Positions 35,801 through 45,949 of a stretch of 64,000 nt of DNA are shown here, piece by piece. The translations under genes were made by a program, and so were the position numbers. The stretch is from Paenibacillus sp. FSL M7-0420 (GTDB taxonomy: Bacteria; Bacillota; Bacilli; Paenibacillales; Paenibacillaceae): the NCBI RefSeq assembly GCF_038002345.1, contig NZ_JBBOCJ010000001.1:1612001-1676000 (forward strand). The letters are read 5' to 3'. The number at the start of each line of letters is the position of its first letter. Within the stretch, counting starts at the first letter, position 1. The notes beneath the pieces were generated by a model, which saw only the letters and a list, made by a program, of their open reading frames with translations, did not search any database and was not told the origin of the DNA.

Positions 35801-36853
35801 GCCCCGGCAGCAGACGGGCGGAAGCAGATCATCATCGATCTGGCGAACCAGACAGGTGTGGCCTCCTATGAAGCCCAGCTGCCGCTTCAAGGCCTGAAGA
35901 CGCAGGAGAAGTTCCTGCTTGTCCTCCAGAACGGCTTTGCTACGCTGTCCATTCCAAGTGAGCAGCTCGCAGGGATTACAGCAACCACTGAATATGTCAG
36001 CATCCGGGTCAAGCATTCCACAGCCGAAGGCCTGAATGCCGGTGCTCTCCAGCAGACCGGCAGCCGTCCGGTGGTGGAGCTGAGTCTGCTTGCAGGCGGG
36101 CAGAAGGTAGCCTTGTCTGGCAGCGGCGCGATAACCGTCTCTATTTCTTACAAAGCGTCAGCAGCAGAGCTTGGCAGCCTGGAATCCCTTCTGGTCCGTT
36201 CGCTCGCCGGCAGCGGTGCGTGGTCTGCTGTGGTGAACAGCCGTTATGATGCAGTGAAGGAAGCGCTGGTGTTCCGTACTCTGGATTTCGGCACCTTTGC
36301 CGTTGCCTATGCTCCGCTGGCCTTCACAGATATCGGGAACGTGTCCTGGGCTAAGCAGGCAGCCTCTGCCATGGCTGCCCGCAGTATCATCCCGGACGGG
36401 AACAGCCTGTTTGCTGCGGACCCTGTGAACAGGGCAGACTTCACGGCCTCCCTTGTGAAGGTGCTGGAGCTTAAGGCTGCTGCTGAAGCAGTTGCAGGCT
36501 TCAGCGATGTCCAGAACAATGCGGCATACAGCAAGGAGCTTGCGGCCGCGAAGCAGCTCGGTATCGTCACAGGCTATGCGGACAATACCTTTAAGCCAGC
36601 GGGCATCATCACCCGCCAGGAGATGATGGTAATTGCGGCGCGTGCCCTGAAGGCGGCTGGAATCATCGCTGAAGGCAGCGGATCGCTAGCATCTTACACC
36701 GATGCCGGTCACATCTCCGCCTATGCCAAGGACAGCGTGTCCGCCTTGCTGAAATACGGCGTAGTGAACGGTAAGAACGGCAAGCTTGCTCCGGGGGACA
36801 CCCTCTCACGCGCGGAAGCAGCGGTGATTCTGTACCGGATCTGGAAGCTGTAG
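32855..36853 (+). CDS. Cell-surface GH10 endo-xylanase with CBMs and SLH repeats
   Basis: A 1332-residue exported enzyme. Signal peptide to about residue 33 ([13 protein letters not shown]); two CBM22-like beta-sandwich modules (about 35-190 and 205-355); GH10 barrel (about 360-700) with acid/base Glu499 in WDVVNEAM and nucleophile Glu623 in SITELDI; CBM9-like module (about 715-900); Pro/Thr linker (about 905-945); a beta-rich region; three SLH repeats (about 1157-1332) that bind the wall polymer. It cuts the xylan backbone at the cell surface. ATG 32855 is 8 bases after AGAGGAG; an in-frame GTG at 32846 overlaps that site. A cre lies upstream. Stands alone, between terminators. Confidence 0.96.
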   Translation: MKRIIKQVSLVLLAALLLLPAGGYLPAAQAAEAQTTVYHETFANGAGKTSQSGGASLSAVKEVPFTGNADGAALYVNNRKDNWDGVDFKFTDLGLQHGKTYTVTAVVYVDAKVTLPEGAEAALQTVNSYGNYAAIPYVAGQSVTLTKTFTVDTSATDSTKRDHSLRINSNDKGATVPFYLGDLLITTESTPGGGEEPVREPALPFSTVTFEDQQEGGFTGRAGTETLTVTNEANHTEGGSYSLKVEGRSNTWHGPSLRVEKYVDKGSEYTLSAWVKLIEPASAQLQLSTQVGTDSSASYVTLSPKTISTADGWVKYEGSYRYNSVGGEYLTLYIESSNNAIASFYIDDINFEHTGTAPVDIQRDLIPLKTAYQNDFLIGNALSAEDLEGVRLDLLKMHHNVATAGNAMKPDALQPAKGNFTFTAADAMVNKVLAEGMKMHGHVLVWYQQSPDWMNLTTDAAGKSVPLGRDEALANLRAHIKGVMEHFGDRVISWDVVNEAMNDNPSNPSDWQAALRKAPWYEAIGPDYLEQAFLAAREVLDQHPEWDIKLYYNDYNDDNQNKAQAIYSMVKELNDKYALTHPGKLLIDGVGMQAHYNINTNPDNVKLSLERFISLGVEVSITELDIQAGSQNTQTEKERIAQGYLYARLMDLYKAHADHIARVTFWGMDDRTSWRAESSPLLFDRDLQAKPAYYAVIDPAKFMAEHEPNTAEANVSEAVYGTPVIDGTADGIWASAPEMAVNRYQMAWQGASGSTRTLWDDQNLYVLVQVSDAQLDKSNVNAWEQDSVEIFVDENFGRTTFYESDDGQYRVNYDNEASFSPAAISAGFESVTKVNGTNYTLEMKIPFKKITPAGGAKIGFDTQINDAKNGVRQSVAAWNDTTGNGYQDTSVFGVLTLKARDGGEPSTEPTPTPTPEPTPAPTPTSAPDSGGTSYTSSTPAPKPAQFDVKDGIVTIRPEVKTEGTAAKATVTGELWQQALKQAAPAADGRKQIIIDLANQTGVASYEAQLPLQGLKTQEKFLLVLQNGFATLSIPSEQLAGITATTEYVSIRVKHSTAEGLNAGALQQTGSRPVVELSLLAGGQKVALSGSGAITVSISYKASAAELGSLESLLVRSLAGSGAWSAVVNSRYDAVKEALVFRTLDFGTFAVAYAPLAFTDIGNVSWAKQAASAMAARSIIPDGNSLFAADPVNRADFTASLVKVLELKAAAEAVAGFSDVQNNAAYSKELAAAKQLGIVTGYADNTFKPAGIITRQEMMVIAARALKAAGIIAEGSGSLASYTDAGHISAYAKDSVSALLKYGVVNGKNGKLAPGDTLSRAEAAVILYRIWKL

Positions 36854-36892
36854 CCTGAGTGAGAGGCTGAAATTATTGAAGAAAGTAACTGG

Positions 36893-36927
36893 ACAGCGGT
36901 GCACCCACTACGGGGGCACCGCTGTTT
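36893..36927 (+). terminator. Probable terminator of the xylanase gene
   Basis: ACAGCGGTGC pairs with GCACCGCTGT, followed by only three T, so strength is uncertain. The rest of the gap to 37151 holds no gene; a second hairpin (GACCC..GCGCC with GGCGT..GGGTC, 37104-37133) is right before the next ribosome binding site. Confidence 0.6.
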
Positions 36928-37151
36928 CGCATTACGCCCAGCGCCCAATGTAATCGAAAAACCGAATACATTCTGGTTGGTTTCCAGAGCAAGAACACCC
37001 CTTTGCAGCGTGCCGCCTGGCGTAAGCTATTACGGAGATAAGGAGTTACGAACGTCAATTTTTTGGGTAAACAATATGGTTAGATTGTGAAGAAACGTAG
37101 AGGACCCCCGCGCCGAAGTTTGGCGTCAGGGTCTTGAAGGAGGGACACAAC

Positions 37152-37703
37152 ATGGGCTATCCGCCGTATAACGATGGAGGTTACCAGCCGTTCGTAGTGG
37201 AAGCCTCCCGGGTGAAGCAGCTTTTGCTGTTCACGGGATCGCTGCTTTTTATGCTCTTGGGGGTCCTGCTGCTCAAAACGTCCGGGGAGGTGACGCAAGA
37301 TCCTGCCATCCTTCTGCGGACGCTGGGAATCGTCTTCACCGTGCTGTTCGGCCTGGGAGTAGTGGTCTATCTCTTCATGCTGCTGCGCCGTTCACCGCTG
37401 CTTGTGGCAGATGCCCAGGGCATCGATGACCGCTCTTCTGCAATTCCCGGAGGACGGATCATGTGGGAGGACATTAAGGATATTCGCCTGATCCGCTTCT
37501 CCGGACAAAAAAACATCTGCGTCTACCTTGCTGATCCCAAAGCGTATCTGGCCCGGCAACGCGGAGTGAAGCGGTGGCTGATGGCTATCAACCTCCGTCT
37601 CGTCGGCACTCCCGTAAATATTGCGAGTCAGGCCATGCGGCTGCCGCTGGAGCGGGTATATGAAGAGCTGGAGCTGAGAAGACGGCTGTGGGCTGGGCAG
37701 TAG
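37152..37703 (+). CDS. STM3941-like small membrane protein
   Basis: A 183-residue protein with two membrane helices (about residues 22-44 and 58-82) followed by a soluble domain with SPLLVADAQGIDDRSSA and GRIMWEDIKDIRLIRF, which resembles the PH-like STM3941 family; the family has no assigned function. ATG 37152 is 8 bases after AAGGAGGG. A hairpin of about 30 bases lies in front of that site and could affect translation. Its 3' end overlaps a decayed MFS gene. Confidence 0.7.
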   Translation: MGYPPYNDGGYQPFVVEASRVKQLLLFTGSLLFMLLGVLLLKTSGEVTQDPAILLRTLGIVFTVLFGLGVVVYLFMLLRRSPLLVADAQGIDDRSSAIPGGRIMWEDIKDIRLIRFSGQKNICVYLADPKAYLARQRGVKRWLMAINLRLVGTPVNIASQAMRLPLERVYEELELRRRLWAGQ

Positions 37704-38042
37704 AGCGGTTTGGGGGCCGGAGAACGTGGCTGTTCTCACTGTGCATGTTCTTCCTCGGCTCGGTGCTGTGTGTTCCTGCCGGTTATGGCTTCAGCCTATG
37801 TGGGCCTGACTTCCGGGCAGATTCCCCATGCCAGCAGCACCACCCGGATTATGCAGCAGATCGGCGGCGCTTTTGGTGTTTCGGTGATCGCAGTTATTTT
37901 GCAGAAACAGCTTCATGCTGTGCTGTCGCATGAGCGGGCTGCTACGGTTATTGCCTTCGACCATACGTTAATGTGGACGATTGCCTTCTCTGCGGTAGCA
38001 TTGATCCCGGCGGCGCTCCTGCCCGGAAGAAGAAGCTCATAG
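37688..38042 (+). pseudogene. Remnant of a DHA2/EmrB-type MFS transporter
   Basis: Frame 2 (37688 on) encodes ERFGGRRTWLFSLCMFFLGS, the loop and helix after MFS motif A. From about 37770 the match continues in frame 3 with PVMASAYVGLTSGQIPHASS and QQIGGAFGVSVIAVILQKQL, which belongs to the last quarter of DHA2 transporters. So the middle of the gene (most of the helices) is deleted and the two ends are joined out of frame; the 5' end is also lost. The end overlaps by 6 bases the stop of the intact MFS gene on the other strand. Confidence 0.8.
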
Positions 38043-39230
38043 CTCAGGTGTCCGGATGAAGCAGGAGATCCCGAAGGCGGCAAGCAGAAGTGCAGCCAAT
38101 GCTTCAAAAGCCGTCAGGCCGCCGCCTGCGTGCATAAGACTCAGTGCCGCCTGCGGACCAGCAGAGGCCCCGGTGAACAGCATCAGTGAATATATGGTGA
38201 TAGCCGGCCCGCGCCGCTCCCCTGCAAGGAGGCCGATCAGTGAGATCAGCACCGGAATCAGGATGGAGATTCCCGCAATATACACAATGCTCATCCCGAC
38301 CAGCAGAGGCAGGGTACTGCTTAATCCTGCGGCGGCAAGGCCTGCGGCGGCGAGCAGAAGGCCGGCCTGGAGCATCCGCTTGGAGCCGAACCTGGCGGAG
38401 AGACATCCCGAGAACGGCGACAGGATCATCCCCGCGAGTCCTGCGGCTCTTACCTGCATAAGCTGGGCGGCAGTCAGAGCAAAGGGGGGCTTCGTCAACT
38501 CCTCCTGAAAGATTGTGTACATCCCGACAAAAGACAGGAGAATCGTCAGGCAGATCAGATAACACAGCACCAGCCGTTTGTTCAGGAATTGTGCGGGCAG
38601 CTGTCTGTAGAGTACGGCCAGGCTTGCCCGGGTCCGCACCGTTTTGCCTCTTGGAACGAAGAGGCCAGTCAGTAACGCAGCCGCCAGGCATAAGCCTCCG
38701 TGAATATAGAAGACATAACGCCAATCCCAATATCCGCTAACTGTGCTGCTGAACAATTGTCCGGCGATGGCCGAGACGAGAAATCCGGTGCTGATAAGTC
38801 CCATGGCCGCCACCCTGCGCTGCGGCGGGAAGCTCTCGGTGATGTAGATCATCACCGTCGGTGCGAAGGTTGCTGCGGCCAGTCCCTGTACGGCGCGGAG
38901 CGCAATAAGAATAGAGAGATCCTGTGCCAGTCCCAGCAGAGGGGTTATGAGGCCTAACGCAAGCAGTCCCCAGAACATGACCGGCCAGCGGCCGAGACGC
39001 TCGGAGAGCGGGGCGAACAGCAGGAAGCCCAAGGCGTAAGCCAATGTAAAAGCGCTGCTTGCCCCTGCTGCCCGGGCTGGTGATGCCTGAAAGGCATCAG
39101 CTAACAGGGAGCCTAACGGCAGCGTCACATAAATGCCTGATACAACAACAAGCGAGCATAGGACCAGAACGGCGGTTATCACGGAATATTGTGAAGTGAA
39201 CGTACTAGGTTGCTGAACAGGTTCTGCCAT
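38037..39230 (-). CDS. MFS transporter (drug/sugar efflux type)
   Basis: A 397-residue protein with twelve predicted helices. Motif A-like loop APLSERLGRWPVMFWGLLAL and the segment RAVQGLAAATFAPTVMIYIT are typical of the YnfM/Bcr-type exporters. ATG 39230 follows GGAGG. It lies 22 bases after an SDR gene on the same strand, and an AraC regulator is further upstream, so the three may form one detoxification unit. Substrate unknown. Confidence 0.88.
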   Translation of the reverse strand: MAEPVQQPSTFTSQYSVITAVLVLCSLVVVSGIYVTLPLGSLLADAFQASPARAAGASSAFTLAYALGFLLFAPLSERLGRWPVMFWGLLALGLITPLLGLAQDLSILIALRAVQGLAAATFAPTVMIYITESFPPQRRVAAMGLISTGFLVSAIAGQLFSSTVSGYWDWRYVFYIHGGLCLAAALLTGLFVPRGKTVRTRASLAVLYRQLPAQFLNKRLVLCYLICLTILLSFVGMYTIFQEELTKPPFALTAAQLMQVRAAGLAGMILSPFSGCLSARFGSKRMLQAGLLLAAAGLAAAGLSSTLPLLVGMSIVYIAGISILIPVLISLIGLLAGERRGPAITIYSLMLFTGASAGPQAALSLMHAGGGLTAFEALAALLLAAFGISCFIRTPEL

Positions 39231-39252
39231 TCGAATCCTCCATTCTTCTCAG

Positions 39253-40152
39253 TTATTCGTTGCAAAAATATGGGTCACGGTTAAGGTCGGCCAGAAGCGC
39301 CGGATGTACAGGCTGCCAGCCGAGCAGCGCCCGGGTTTTATCGCTCGAAGCCGGGATATCCAGGGAGACAAAATGCGCCAGCCAGCCGAAATGCTCCGCA
39401 GCTTCCTTAACGGGAATGCTGGCGGCCGGCAGTCCGAGCCGGCGGGCAATCACACCGGCGATCTCAACAAGCGGCACTCCTTCGTCGCCGGTCGCATGAA
39501 GTATGGTCCCGGCAGGGGCTCCTTCAAGTGCCAGACGGTACAGACGCGCAGCGTCCAGCCGGTGCACAGCAGGCCAGCGGTTTAAGCCATTGCCTACGTA
39601 TGCAGATATGCCTGTGCGGCGGGCAAGCTGGATTAGGCCCGGAACAAAGCCGGTATCGCCATCCCCATGCACCGACAGCGGAAGCCGCAGCACGGATACC
39701 CGGACGCCCTCGCTGGCGAGTGCAAGCGCAGCTTCTTCAGAACCGGCGCGGTGCTTGACTGAAGCGTCCGGATCGGGTGCCGTATCCTCCGTGGCCAATT
39801 GACCCGGGGTAAGATGCCCGATGACGGAGGTTACGACCAGCGATCGGCCGGACCCCGCGAGCTCGGCACCCATAGCCCCGATTGCCAGCCGGTCTGTCTC
39901 GCCCGCAGCAGTGAGATCCGCATAGTTATGGATGAAGGCGGCATGAATCACGCCATCCGCTGCCGCCGCTCCCCGGCGCAGGCTGTCCGGATCATCCAGA
40001 GCGCCGCGGTGTACAGCGGCTCCTGCCGCCATAAGTGCTGCTGCGGCCTGATCCGAACGGGCCAGGCCGGTGACCATATGCCCCGCGTCTATCAATTCCC
40101 GTACTACAGCCGAGCCGACAAAACCGCTCGCCCCTGTGACAAATACATGCAT
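39253..40152 (-). CDS. NAD-dependent epimerase/SDR family oxidoreductase
   Basis: A 299-residue extended SDR. The N-terminus MHVFVTGASGFVGSAVVREL carries the GxxGxxG dinucleotide motif; the VIHAAF segment and the SVIGHL strand follow. The YxxxK catalytic pair is not obvious: the usual position reads VKHRAGSEEAALAL, so Tyr is replaced and activity may differ; similar YwnB-like atypical SDRs exist. ATG 40152 is preferred, 7 bases after GGAGG; ATG 40158 is too close. It is co-oriented with the AraC gene upstream and the MFS gene downstream. Confidence 0.85.
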   Translation of the reverse strand: MHVFVTGASGFVGSAVVRELIDAGHMVTGLARSDQAAAALMAAGAAVHRGALDDPDSLRRGAAAADGVIHAAFIHNYADLTAAGETDRLAIGAMGAELAGSGRSLVVTSVIGHLTPGQLATEDTAPDPDASVKHRAGSEEAALALASEGVRVSVLRLPLSVHGDGDTGFVPGLIQLARRTGISAYVGNGLNRWPAVHRLDAARLYRLALEGAPAGTILHATGDEGVPLVEIAGVIARRLGLPAASIPVKEAAEHFGWLAHFVSLDIPASSDKTRALLGWQPVHPALLADLNRDPYFCNE

Positions 40153-40294
40153 AATCATTCCTCCTCTATCGATTACATTCATTATAATTTGCGCGGCGGC
40201 GGCAGCTTTGCCTGTTCCTGTTCGCTTTTTGCCCGATCCTGCAAGAATTGCCGCGGGTCCATGGACGACGGAGATTCACTGCACACGCAAATAA

Positions 40295-40320
40295 GCCCGC
40301 AAGCCGTGACGGCTGCGGGC
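40295..40320 (-). terminator. Terminator of the AraC gene
   Basis: GCCCGCAGCCGT pairs with CGGCTTGCGGGC on the minus strand, followed there by TTATTT. It separates the AraC regulator from the SDR/MFS genes. Confidence 0.75.
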
Positions 40321-40333
40321 GTTCAATTGATGC

Positions 40334-41272
40334 TTATGGTGTACTTTGGGCCGGCTGGCGCAATCTGGCGATATCCCTGCTGGGCGGACAGCCGAAGAAC
40401 CGGCTGTAATCCCGGCTGAACTGGGAATCGCTCACATAGCCGACAAGCCGGCAGGCTGCTGCTGCATCCATGGAGGAGTTCAACATCAGCCGCCTTGCTT
40501 CATGAAGACGCAGCGCCTTCTGGTATTGCAGCGGACTCATGGAGGTGACCGATTTGAAATGCACATGAAACGAAGAAGCGCTCATATGTGCCAATTCAGC
40601 CAGTTCGGCCACCTTGACCTGCTGGGAGAAATGCTTCTGCAGCCAGGTAATTACCTTCGTCACCCGCTGAACATCCGACGCAGCGAGGCAGGTCTGGGCC
40701 AGCCGGGCACCGACCGGACTGCGCAGAATCCGCAGCAGGAGCTCATCTGCTAGCAGCGGAGCAAGCAGTTCCACATCAGCGGGATGCTGGAGACATTCGA
40801 GCAGCCGGACCACAGCATTCAGAATCGCCGGATTGGCATCAGTCATGTACGGGTTGTCCGTCTGACTTACCGCTGGGAGTCCCCGGGGATACAGCTTCAA
40901 GACCCAATCGCCAATCTTCTGCGGATCAAGCTCCAGCTTAACGCCCAGGTAAGGCTCAGACGGGCTGGCTTCCGTAAGCCGCATGGCCACCGGCAGGGCA
41001 ACAGGCAGCAGGATCATCTGTGTTTTGTCAAAATCATAAAGCTCCTGCCCGATCGTGATCCGCTTTGCCCCTTGGACTACGATTATCAGTGAGGCGGAAT
41101 AGAACGTTTTGATCGTGTCTGCATCTGCTGATGAATAGCGGCTGACATACACACCGGGGATGGGCTGGCTATATATGCCGTCGCCAGGAGCAAGAGCAGA
41201 GATCAGGCGCACCAGCCTGGCCTGCTCAGCCTTCAGCGCTTCACCTGCATATTGCTCTTGAATTGTGTTCAT
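40334..41272 (-). CDS. AraC-family transcriptional regulator
   Basis: A 312-residue regulator with an AraC_N-type sensing domain (about 15-165; GVYVSRYSSAD, IIVVQGAKRITIG) and a C-terminal double HTH (about 210-300; VAELAELAHMSASSFHVHFK and RLVGYVSDSQFSRDYSRFFG). The start ATG 41272 is 11 bases after AAGGAG; the longer frame to 41314 has no site. Members with this N-domain often control adjacent oxidoreductase and exporter genes, in line with the SDR and MFS genes downstream. Effector unknown. Confidence 0.88.
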   Translation of the reverse strand: MNTIQEQYAGEALKAEQARLVRLISALAPGDGIYSQPIPGVYVSRYSSADADTIKTFYSASLIIVVQGAKRITIGQELYDFDKTQMILLPVALPVAMRLTEASPSEPYLGVKLELDPQKIGDWVLKLYPRGLPAVSQTDNPYMTDANPAILNAVVRLLECLQHPADVELLAPLLADELLLRILRSPVGARLAQTCLAASDVQRVTKVITWLQKHFSQQVKVAELAELAHMSASSFHVHFKSVTSMSPLQYQKALRLHEARRLMLNSSMDAAAACRLVGYVSDSQFSRDYSRFFGCPPSRDIARLRQPAQSTP

Positions 41273-41379
41273 CAGGCCACGGCTCCTTAGATAGTCAAAT
41301 GCGAAAAACAGCAACCCTCCAACATGGGAGAATCACTGCTCTGCTTGAATGTATGGTAGACTTTAGGTTTAACAGAATA

Positions 41380-41456
41380 TGGTCGAGACGACAGGATTCG
41401 AACCTGCGGCCTCTTACTCCCGAAGCAAGCGCTCTACCAAGCTGAGCTACGTCTCG
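41380..41456 (-). tRNA. tRNA-Pro (anticodon CGG)
   Basis: On the minus strand a full cloverleaf can be written: acceptor CGAGACG with CGTCTCG, discriminator A and encoded CCA (complement of 41380-41382), D arm GCTC/GAGC, anticodon stem CTTGC/GTAAG with loop TTCGGGA (anticodon CGG at 41420-41422), T arm GCAGG-TTCGAAT-CCTGT. Length 77. It stands alone between the AraC gene and the alaS leader. Confidence 0.95.
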
Positions 41457-41556
41457 ACGCTATGAATAATGTAAATTATACGCCTGTCTGTAAGCGCTGT
41501 AAATATACTTTTTCGCACAGGCTATCCGCCTTGTCCATCAAATTCCCGGTACTTGA

Positions 41557-41585
41557 TTGACAGATATCCACCCGCTGGCTATACT
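41557..41585 (+). promoter_or_regulatory. Sigma-A promoter of alaS
   Basis: TTGACA (41557-41562), 17-base spacer, TATACT (41580-41585), identical in hexamers and spacing to the tyrS promoter. Confidence 0.85.
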
Positions 41586-41591
41586 TGAAAT

Positions 41592-41876
41592 GTTAAAAAG
41601 CAAATCGGACAAAGCGTTGATGAAAACAAGTACGCCGGAGAATGCTTCATCAGAGAACAGGTTCCTTTGCGGATGGTCCGCATCGGGTGTGAGAACCTGG
41701 AAGACAGACCGGCCGAAAGCTGATTTCGGAGTGCGGGGACAATCCCGCCGGGGGCACCCGTTAACAGCCGCACAAGGCGATCGTTTGCAGTTGTCCGTGT
41801 TCACGGATCAAGGCGATAACCAGGGTGGTACCGCGATAATCATCGTCCCTGAATATATATTCAGGGGCGTTTTTTG
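41592..41876 (+). promoter_or_regulatory. Alanine T-box riboswitch leader
   Basis: The T-box sequence GGGTGGTACCGCG is at 41823-41835. Upstream, the Stem I landmarks GTTGATGAAAACAAGTACGC (near 41617) and CAGAGAACAGG (near 41653) are visible. The terminator CGTCCCTGAAT...ATTCAGGGGCG (41844-41869) is followed by TTTTTT. I could not place the specifier codon with certainty; GCC in ACCGGCCGAAAG near 41722 is a candidate and would fit alanine. Confidence 0.9.
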
Positions 41877-41964
41877 TTTTTGATTTTTCGTGTAACGGTT
41901 ACGGCAAGAATGTGTTTTCCGGCCAGCGTGCCGCATTTTAATGAAGAGACGGGAGCTGTACATG

Positions 41965-44598
41965 ATGAAAGCAAGTGAAATCCGTTCCAAATGGCTGCAG
42001 TTTTTTGAGAGCAAGAACCACCGTATTGAGCCGAGCGCCTCGCTCGTGCCCCACAATGACCCTTCGCTGCTGTGGATTAACGCAGGGATGGCGCCGCTGA
42101 AGGCCTACTTCGACGGCCGGGAGATTCCGGAGAATCCCCGCCTGACGAACTCGCAGAAATGTATCCGCACCAATGATATTGAGAACGTGGGCAAGACGCG
42201 CCGCCACCATACGTTCTTTGAGATGCTGGGCAACTTCTCTATCGGCGATTATTTCAAGGAAGAAGCGATTACCTGGGCCTGGGAATTCCTGACCGGCAAG
42301 GAGTGGATCGGCTTCGACGGCGACCGGATCTCCGTGACCGTGTATGCTGAGGACGAAGAAGCGTTCAAGCTGTGGAATGAGAAGGTCGGCCTGCCTGCAG
42401 AACGCATCATCAAGCTGGGCGACGAGAACTTCTGGGATATCGGCGAAGGCCCGTGCGGCCCGTGCTCGGAAATTTTCTATGACCGCGGTGAAGCGTACGG
42501 CAGTGATATGAGTGATCCGGAGATGTATCCGGGCGGTGAGAATGAGCGCTGGCTTGAGGTCTGGAACCTCGTATTCTCGCAGTTCAACCATAATAAGGAC
42601 GGCAGCTATACGCCGCTTCCCAACAAGAATATTGATACCGGCGCAGGCCTGGAGCGCTTCGCTTCCATTCTCCAGGATGTGGATTCCAACTTCGATACTG
42701 ATCTGTTCCAGCCGATTATCCAGAAGACCGCCGGGCTTGCCGGTGTAACCTACAAGGATAATGTTGAACAGGATATCGCGTTAAAAGTCATTGCCGACCA
42801 TGTACGTACCGTTACATTTGCTGTGGGGGACGGCGTGCTTCCTTCCAATGAAGGACGCGGCTATATTATCCGCCGTCTGCTCCGCCGTGCCGTACGCTAC
42901 GGCAAGACGCTGGGACTGGACCGCCCGTTCCTGCATGAGCTGACTGAGACGGTTGGAGAGATTATGGGCGTATATTATCCTTCCGTGGTCGAGAACCGTG
43001 ACTATATCGCCAAAATCATCCGTCTGGAAGAGGAACGCTTCCACGAGACGCTGTCCGATGGTCTGGCGATCCTCGGCGAGATCAGTGCCAAAGCCAAAGC
43101 GGACGGCCTGAGCACCATTGCCGGTGCCGATGCGTTCAAGCTCTATGACACCTATGGCTTCCCGTTTGACCTGACCGAGGACTTCGCGTCCGAGCAGGGG
43201 CTTGCCGTTGACCGCGCCGGCTTCGATGCCGCGATGCAGGAGCAGCGTGAGCGGGCCAGAGCTGCCCGTCAGGACAGCGCCAGCATGAAGATTCAGGGCG
43301 GTGCCCTCGCCGAGCTGACGGTTAAAAGTGAATTTGTTGGATATAATGACACGGTAACAGAGTCCAAGGTGCTGGCAATTGTGGTAGACGGTGCGCTTCA
43401 GGATACAGTAAGCGAAGGCGCCGAGTGCCAGGTGATCCTGGAGACAACACCGTTCTATGCAGAGAGCGGCGGCCAAGTCAGCGACACCGGTGTTCTGACC
43501 GGCGGATCGGTGACCGCTAAGGTAACTGGGCTATTTAAAGCACCGCACGGACAGCATGTTCATCTGGTTACGGTGGAAGCAGGCGATCTGAAGGTCGGCG
43601 ATACCGTCCGTGCCGAAGTGAACCGGGCGGAGCGCGAGGATATCGTGAAGAACCACACGGCCACTCACTTGCTGCACAAGGCGCTGAAGGAAGTGCTCGG
43701 CAGCCATGTGAATCAGGCAGGTTCTTTAGTAGAAGGCTCACGCCTGCGGTTTGACTTCTCGCATTTTGGAGCCATCACTCCAGAGGAGCTCAGCGATATC
43801 GAGCAGCGGGTGAATGCCCAGATCTGGCGCAGCCTTCCTGTAGTCATTGAGAATAAGCCGATAGATGAAGCCAAAGCCATGGGAGCGATGGCCCTCTTCG
43901 GAGAGAAATACGGCAATGTTGTCCGTGTCGTTCAAGTCGGCGACTACAGCCTGGAGCTGTGCGGCGGATGCCATGTGTCTAATACAGCGCAGATCGGAAT
44001 CTTCAAGCTGCTCAGCGAGAGCGGAATCGGTTCCGGGGTGCGCCGGATTGAAGCTGTGACTGGCCGTTACGCCTATCAGTTCACGGAGAGTCAGCTGGAC
44101 CTGCTGAAGCAATCGGCAGCCCTGCTGAAATCGTCGCTGACCGATGTGCCGAAGCGGATCGAGGCGCTGCATGCCCAGGTACGCGAGCTGGGCCGCGAGA
44201 ATGAATCGCTTCAGTCCAAGCTGAGCGCAACCTTCGCAGCAGAGCTGACCAGCAGTGTAGTCACAGTAGGCGGAGGAACGCAGCTTCTTGCGGTTTCTGT
44301 GCAAGCCGGCAATATTGATGCTTTGCGCTCGACAGCGGACGAACTGAAGTCCAAGCTCCCGGATGCCATACTGGTGCTCGGTGCTGCAATGGAGGACAAG
44401 GTGAACTTCGTGGTCGCCGTGCCTCAGGAGCTGGTGAAGAAGGGCTTCCACGCTGGCAAGCTGGTGAAGGAGATCGCTGCAGTCTGCGGCGGCGGCGGCG
44501 GCGGACGTCCGGATATGGCGCAGGCCGGAGGCAAGGACGCTTCCAAGCTGGGCGAAGCCCTGAAGAAGGCAGAGGAACTGGTAGCCGCACAGGCTTAA
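41965..44598 (+). CDS. alaS: Alanyl-tRNA synthetase
   Basis: A 877-residue class II synthetase of full length. The catalytic core has [28 protein letters not shown] (motif 2) and [17 protein letters not shown] (motif 3 region). The editing domain metal ligands are His564 and His568 (HTATHLLH) and Cys666 and His670 (CGGCH). The C-terminal C-Ala domain has the Gly-rich [19 protein letters not shown] 41965 is 9 bases from GGGAG; ATG 41962 directly before it is an alternative. Controlled by the T-box leader. First gene of the conserved alaS-ireB-ruvX block, though a terminator separates it from ireB. Confidence 0.97.
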   Translation: MKASEIRSKWLQFFESKNHRIEPSASLVPHNDPSLLWINAGMAPLKAYFDGREIPENPRLTNSQKCIRTNDIENVGKTRRHHTFFEMLGNFSIGDYFKEEAITWAWEFLTGKEWIGFDGDRISVTVYAEDEEAFKLWNEKVGLPAERIIKLGDENFWDIGEGPCGPCSEIFYDRGEAYGSDMSDPEMYPGGENERWLEVWNLVFSQFNHNKDGSYTPLPNKNIDTGAGLERFASILQDVDSNFDTDLFQPIIQKTAGLAGVTYKDNVEQDIALKVIADHVRTVTFAVGDGVLPSNEGRGYIIRRLLRRAVRYGKTLGLDRPFLHELTETVGEIMGVYYPSVVENRDYIAKIIRLEEERFHETLSDGLAILGEISAKAKADGLSTIAGADAFKLYDTYGFPFDLTEDFASEQGLAVDRAGFDAAMQEQRERARAARQDSASMKIQGGALAELTVKSEFVGYNDTVTESKVLAIVVDGALQDTVSEGAECQVILETTPFYAESGGQVSDTGVLTGGSVTAKVTGLFKAPHGQHVHLVTVEAGDLKVGDTVRAEVNRAEREDIVKNHTATHLLHKALKEVLGSHVNQAGSLVEGSRLRFDFSHFGAITPEELSDIEQRVNAQIWRSLPVVIENKPIDEAKAMGAMALFGEKYGNVVRVVQVGDYSLELCGGCHVSNTAQIGIFKLLSESGIGSGVRRIEAVTGRYAYQFTESQLDLLKQSAALLKSSLTDVPKRIEALHAQVRELGRENESLQSKLSATFAAELTSSVVTVGGGTQLLAVSVQAGNIDALRSTADELKSKLPDAILVLGAAMEDKVNFVVAVPQELVKKGFHAGKLVKEIAAVCGGGGGGRPDMAQAGGKDASKLGEALKKAEELVAAQA

Positions 44599-44654
44599 GC
44601 AGTATGCAGTAATTCTTGTCTGTAAGAAACTGTAGATTTCTATCAAGGGTTGGG

Positions 44655-44695
44655 AAGCAGCGGTGCTGAGGGCAATTTCTCGGTGCCGCTGCTTT
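44655..44695 (+). terminator. Intrinsic terminator of alaS
   Basis: AAGCAGCGGTGCTGAG pairs with CTCGGTGCCGCTGCTT. The remaining gap to 44935 holds no gene; it is A-rich and probably carries the ireB promoter (TATGAT at 44846-44851 as possible -10). Confidence 0.8.
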
Positions 44696-44935
44696 ATTCA
44701 CACAATGTATATTTTTTGGGGTTATTCATTATTGACCCAGGGCTTGCAATAGCTTAAAACCCAAAAAAACATCTGGTTTTGTAGACAAAATGCCAAAAAA
44801 AGCGCTTTAACCAAGGCAGGATTTCCTCGTTGGGGCATGAATATGTTATGATGAGGGCAGCAAGTGAGCTGTACAGCAGCAACTTTGCGAAGCCGCCCGA
44901 ATCAGGGTGATTTTGCAGAAGGAAGGTGTCACCAC

Positions 44936-45211
44936 ATGGACTCCATGGACAAAACGGTCAAATTCAATGTGAAGGGCGACGAAAAGGAAGCCTCTCCCCA
45001 GGAAATACTGCTCGCCGTGTACGACGCGCTGGTGGAGAAAGAATATCATCCGATCAATCAGATCGTAGGGTATCTTCTTTCAGGAGATCCGGCTTACATT
45101 CCCCGCCACAACAATGCGAGAAGTTTGGTCCGGAGGAAAGAGCGTGATGAGCTGATCGAAGAACTGGTCCGTTTCTATCTGGCCAATCATCGGGTGGACC
45201 AGCCCAAATGA
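44936..45211 (+). CDS. ireB: IreB family regulatory phosphoprotein
   Basis: A 91-residue protein of the DUF965/YrzL family. The N-terminus [16 protein letters not shown] keeps the Thr (Thr7) in the region phosphorylated by the PASTA kinase IreK/PrkC in enterococci, and the [18 protein letters not shown] segment is the family signature. It affects cell-wall stress and cephalosporin tolerance there. ATG 44936 follows AAGGAAGGTG. Its TGA overlaps the ruvX ATG by four bases. Confidence 0.93.
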   Translation: MDSMDKTVKFNVKGDEKEASPQEILLAVYDALVEKEYHPINQIVGYLLSGDPAYIPRHNNARSLVRRKERDELIEELVRFYLANHRVDQPK

Positions 45212-45627
45212 TGAAGAAGCTGGGACTGGATTACGGCGACCGCAGAATCGGTGTCGCCACAAGCGATATTTTCGGATGGACAGCACAATCTCTGGAGACT
45301 ATTGAGCGGCGCGGAAACGGCAATGAATTCGAACGTATCCGTGAACTGGTCAAGGAGTACGAAATCGGCGAGATTGTTGTCGGGCTGCCGAAGAACATGA
45401 ACGGCTCCGTAGGACCCCGTGGTGAAATTTGCATCGAATTCGCAGATAAGCTGCGGGAGCAACTCGATTTACCCGTACACCTTTGGGATGAGCGTCTGAC
45501 GACGGTATCTGCTGAGCGGGTGCTGATAGACGGGGACGTCAGCCGGAAGAAACGCAAGGGGCTGGTGGACAAAATGGCCGCAGCGCTGATTTTGCAAAAT
45601 TTTTTGGATGCTAACAGTAAAAGGTGA
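45208..45627 (+). CDS. ruvX: Holliday junction resolvase-like RuvX (YqgF/YrrK)
   Basis: A 139-residue RNase H-fold protein. [15 protein letters not shown] at the N-terminus, [12 protein letters not shown] and [14 protein letters not shown] are the conserved acidic motifs of YqgF proteins, which act in 16S rRNA 5'-end processing or as resolvase. The start is ATG 45208, overlapping ireB; ATG 45211 is the next. Same order as in B. subtilis (yrzL-yrrK-yrzB). Confidence 0.94.
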   Translation: MMKKLGLDYGDRRIGVATSDIFGWTAQSLETIERRGNGNEFERIRELVKEYEIGEIVVGLPKNMNGSVGPRGEICIEFADKLREQLDLPVHLWDERLTTVSAERVLIDGDVSRKKRKGLVDKMAAALILQNFLDANSKR

Positions 45628-45640
45628 GGGGTGTGCGGAT

Positions 45641-45949
45641 ATGACAAACGAACAGATCGGCCAAGAAGAGGAACCGGAAATTATCTATATTCCCGATGAG
45701 GAAGGTAATGAAGAGGAATTCGAGGTCATCATGAAGTTTGAAGTGGACGGATCGGATGCCAAGTATATGATGGTGGTTCCGCTTGATTCCGAGGATGAGG
45801 AGACAGATGAGGTCTACGCGTTCCGCTATGAGGAAGACGGCGACGATCTGCAGCTCTTCATGATTGAGAACGACGAGGAGTGGGCCATCGTAGAGGAGAC
45901 CTTCAATACCTTGGTTGACGAGCTGGATGGAGGAGCAGAGAATGACTGA
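45641..45949 (+). CDS. DUF1292 (YrzB-like) protein, copy 1
   Basis: A 102-residue very acidic protein with the DUF1292 pattern (PDEEGNEEEFEVIMKFEV, KYMMVVPLDSEDEETDEVYA, FRYEEDGDDLQLFMIENDEE). ATG 45641 follows AAGGTGAG. Function unknown; always next to ruvX in Firmicutes. It overlaps the second DUF1292 gene by 8 bases. Confidence 0.9.
   Translation: MTNEQIGQEEEPEIIYIPDEEGNEEEFEVIMKFEVDGSDAKYMMVVPLDSEDEETDEVYAFRYEEDGDDLQLFMIENDEEWAIVEETFNTLVDELDGGAEND

Noticed and set aside
36950..37130. Possible RNA gene before the STM3941-like gene
   Set aside because: Only one hairpin near 37104-37133 is evident; no promoter-terminator pair or known RNA motif could be recognised.
41489..41502. cre-like TGTAAGCGCTGTAA upstream of tRNA-Pro
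   Set aside because: It fits 13 of 14 positions, but it lies between a tRNA and the alaS promoter, where carbon control is not expected; a chance match is likely.
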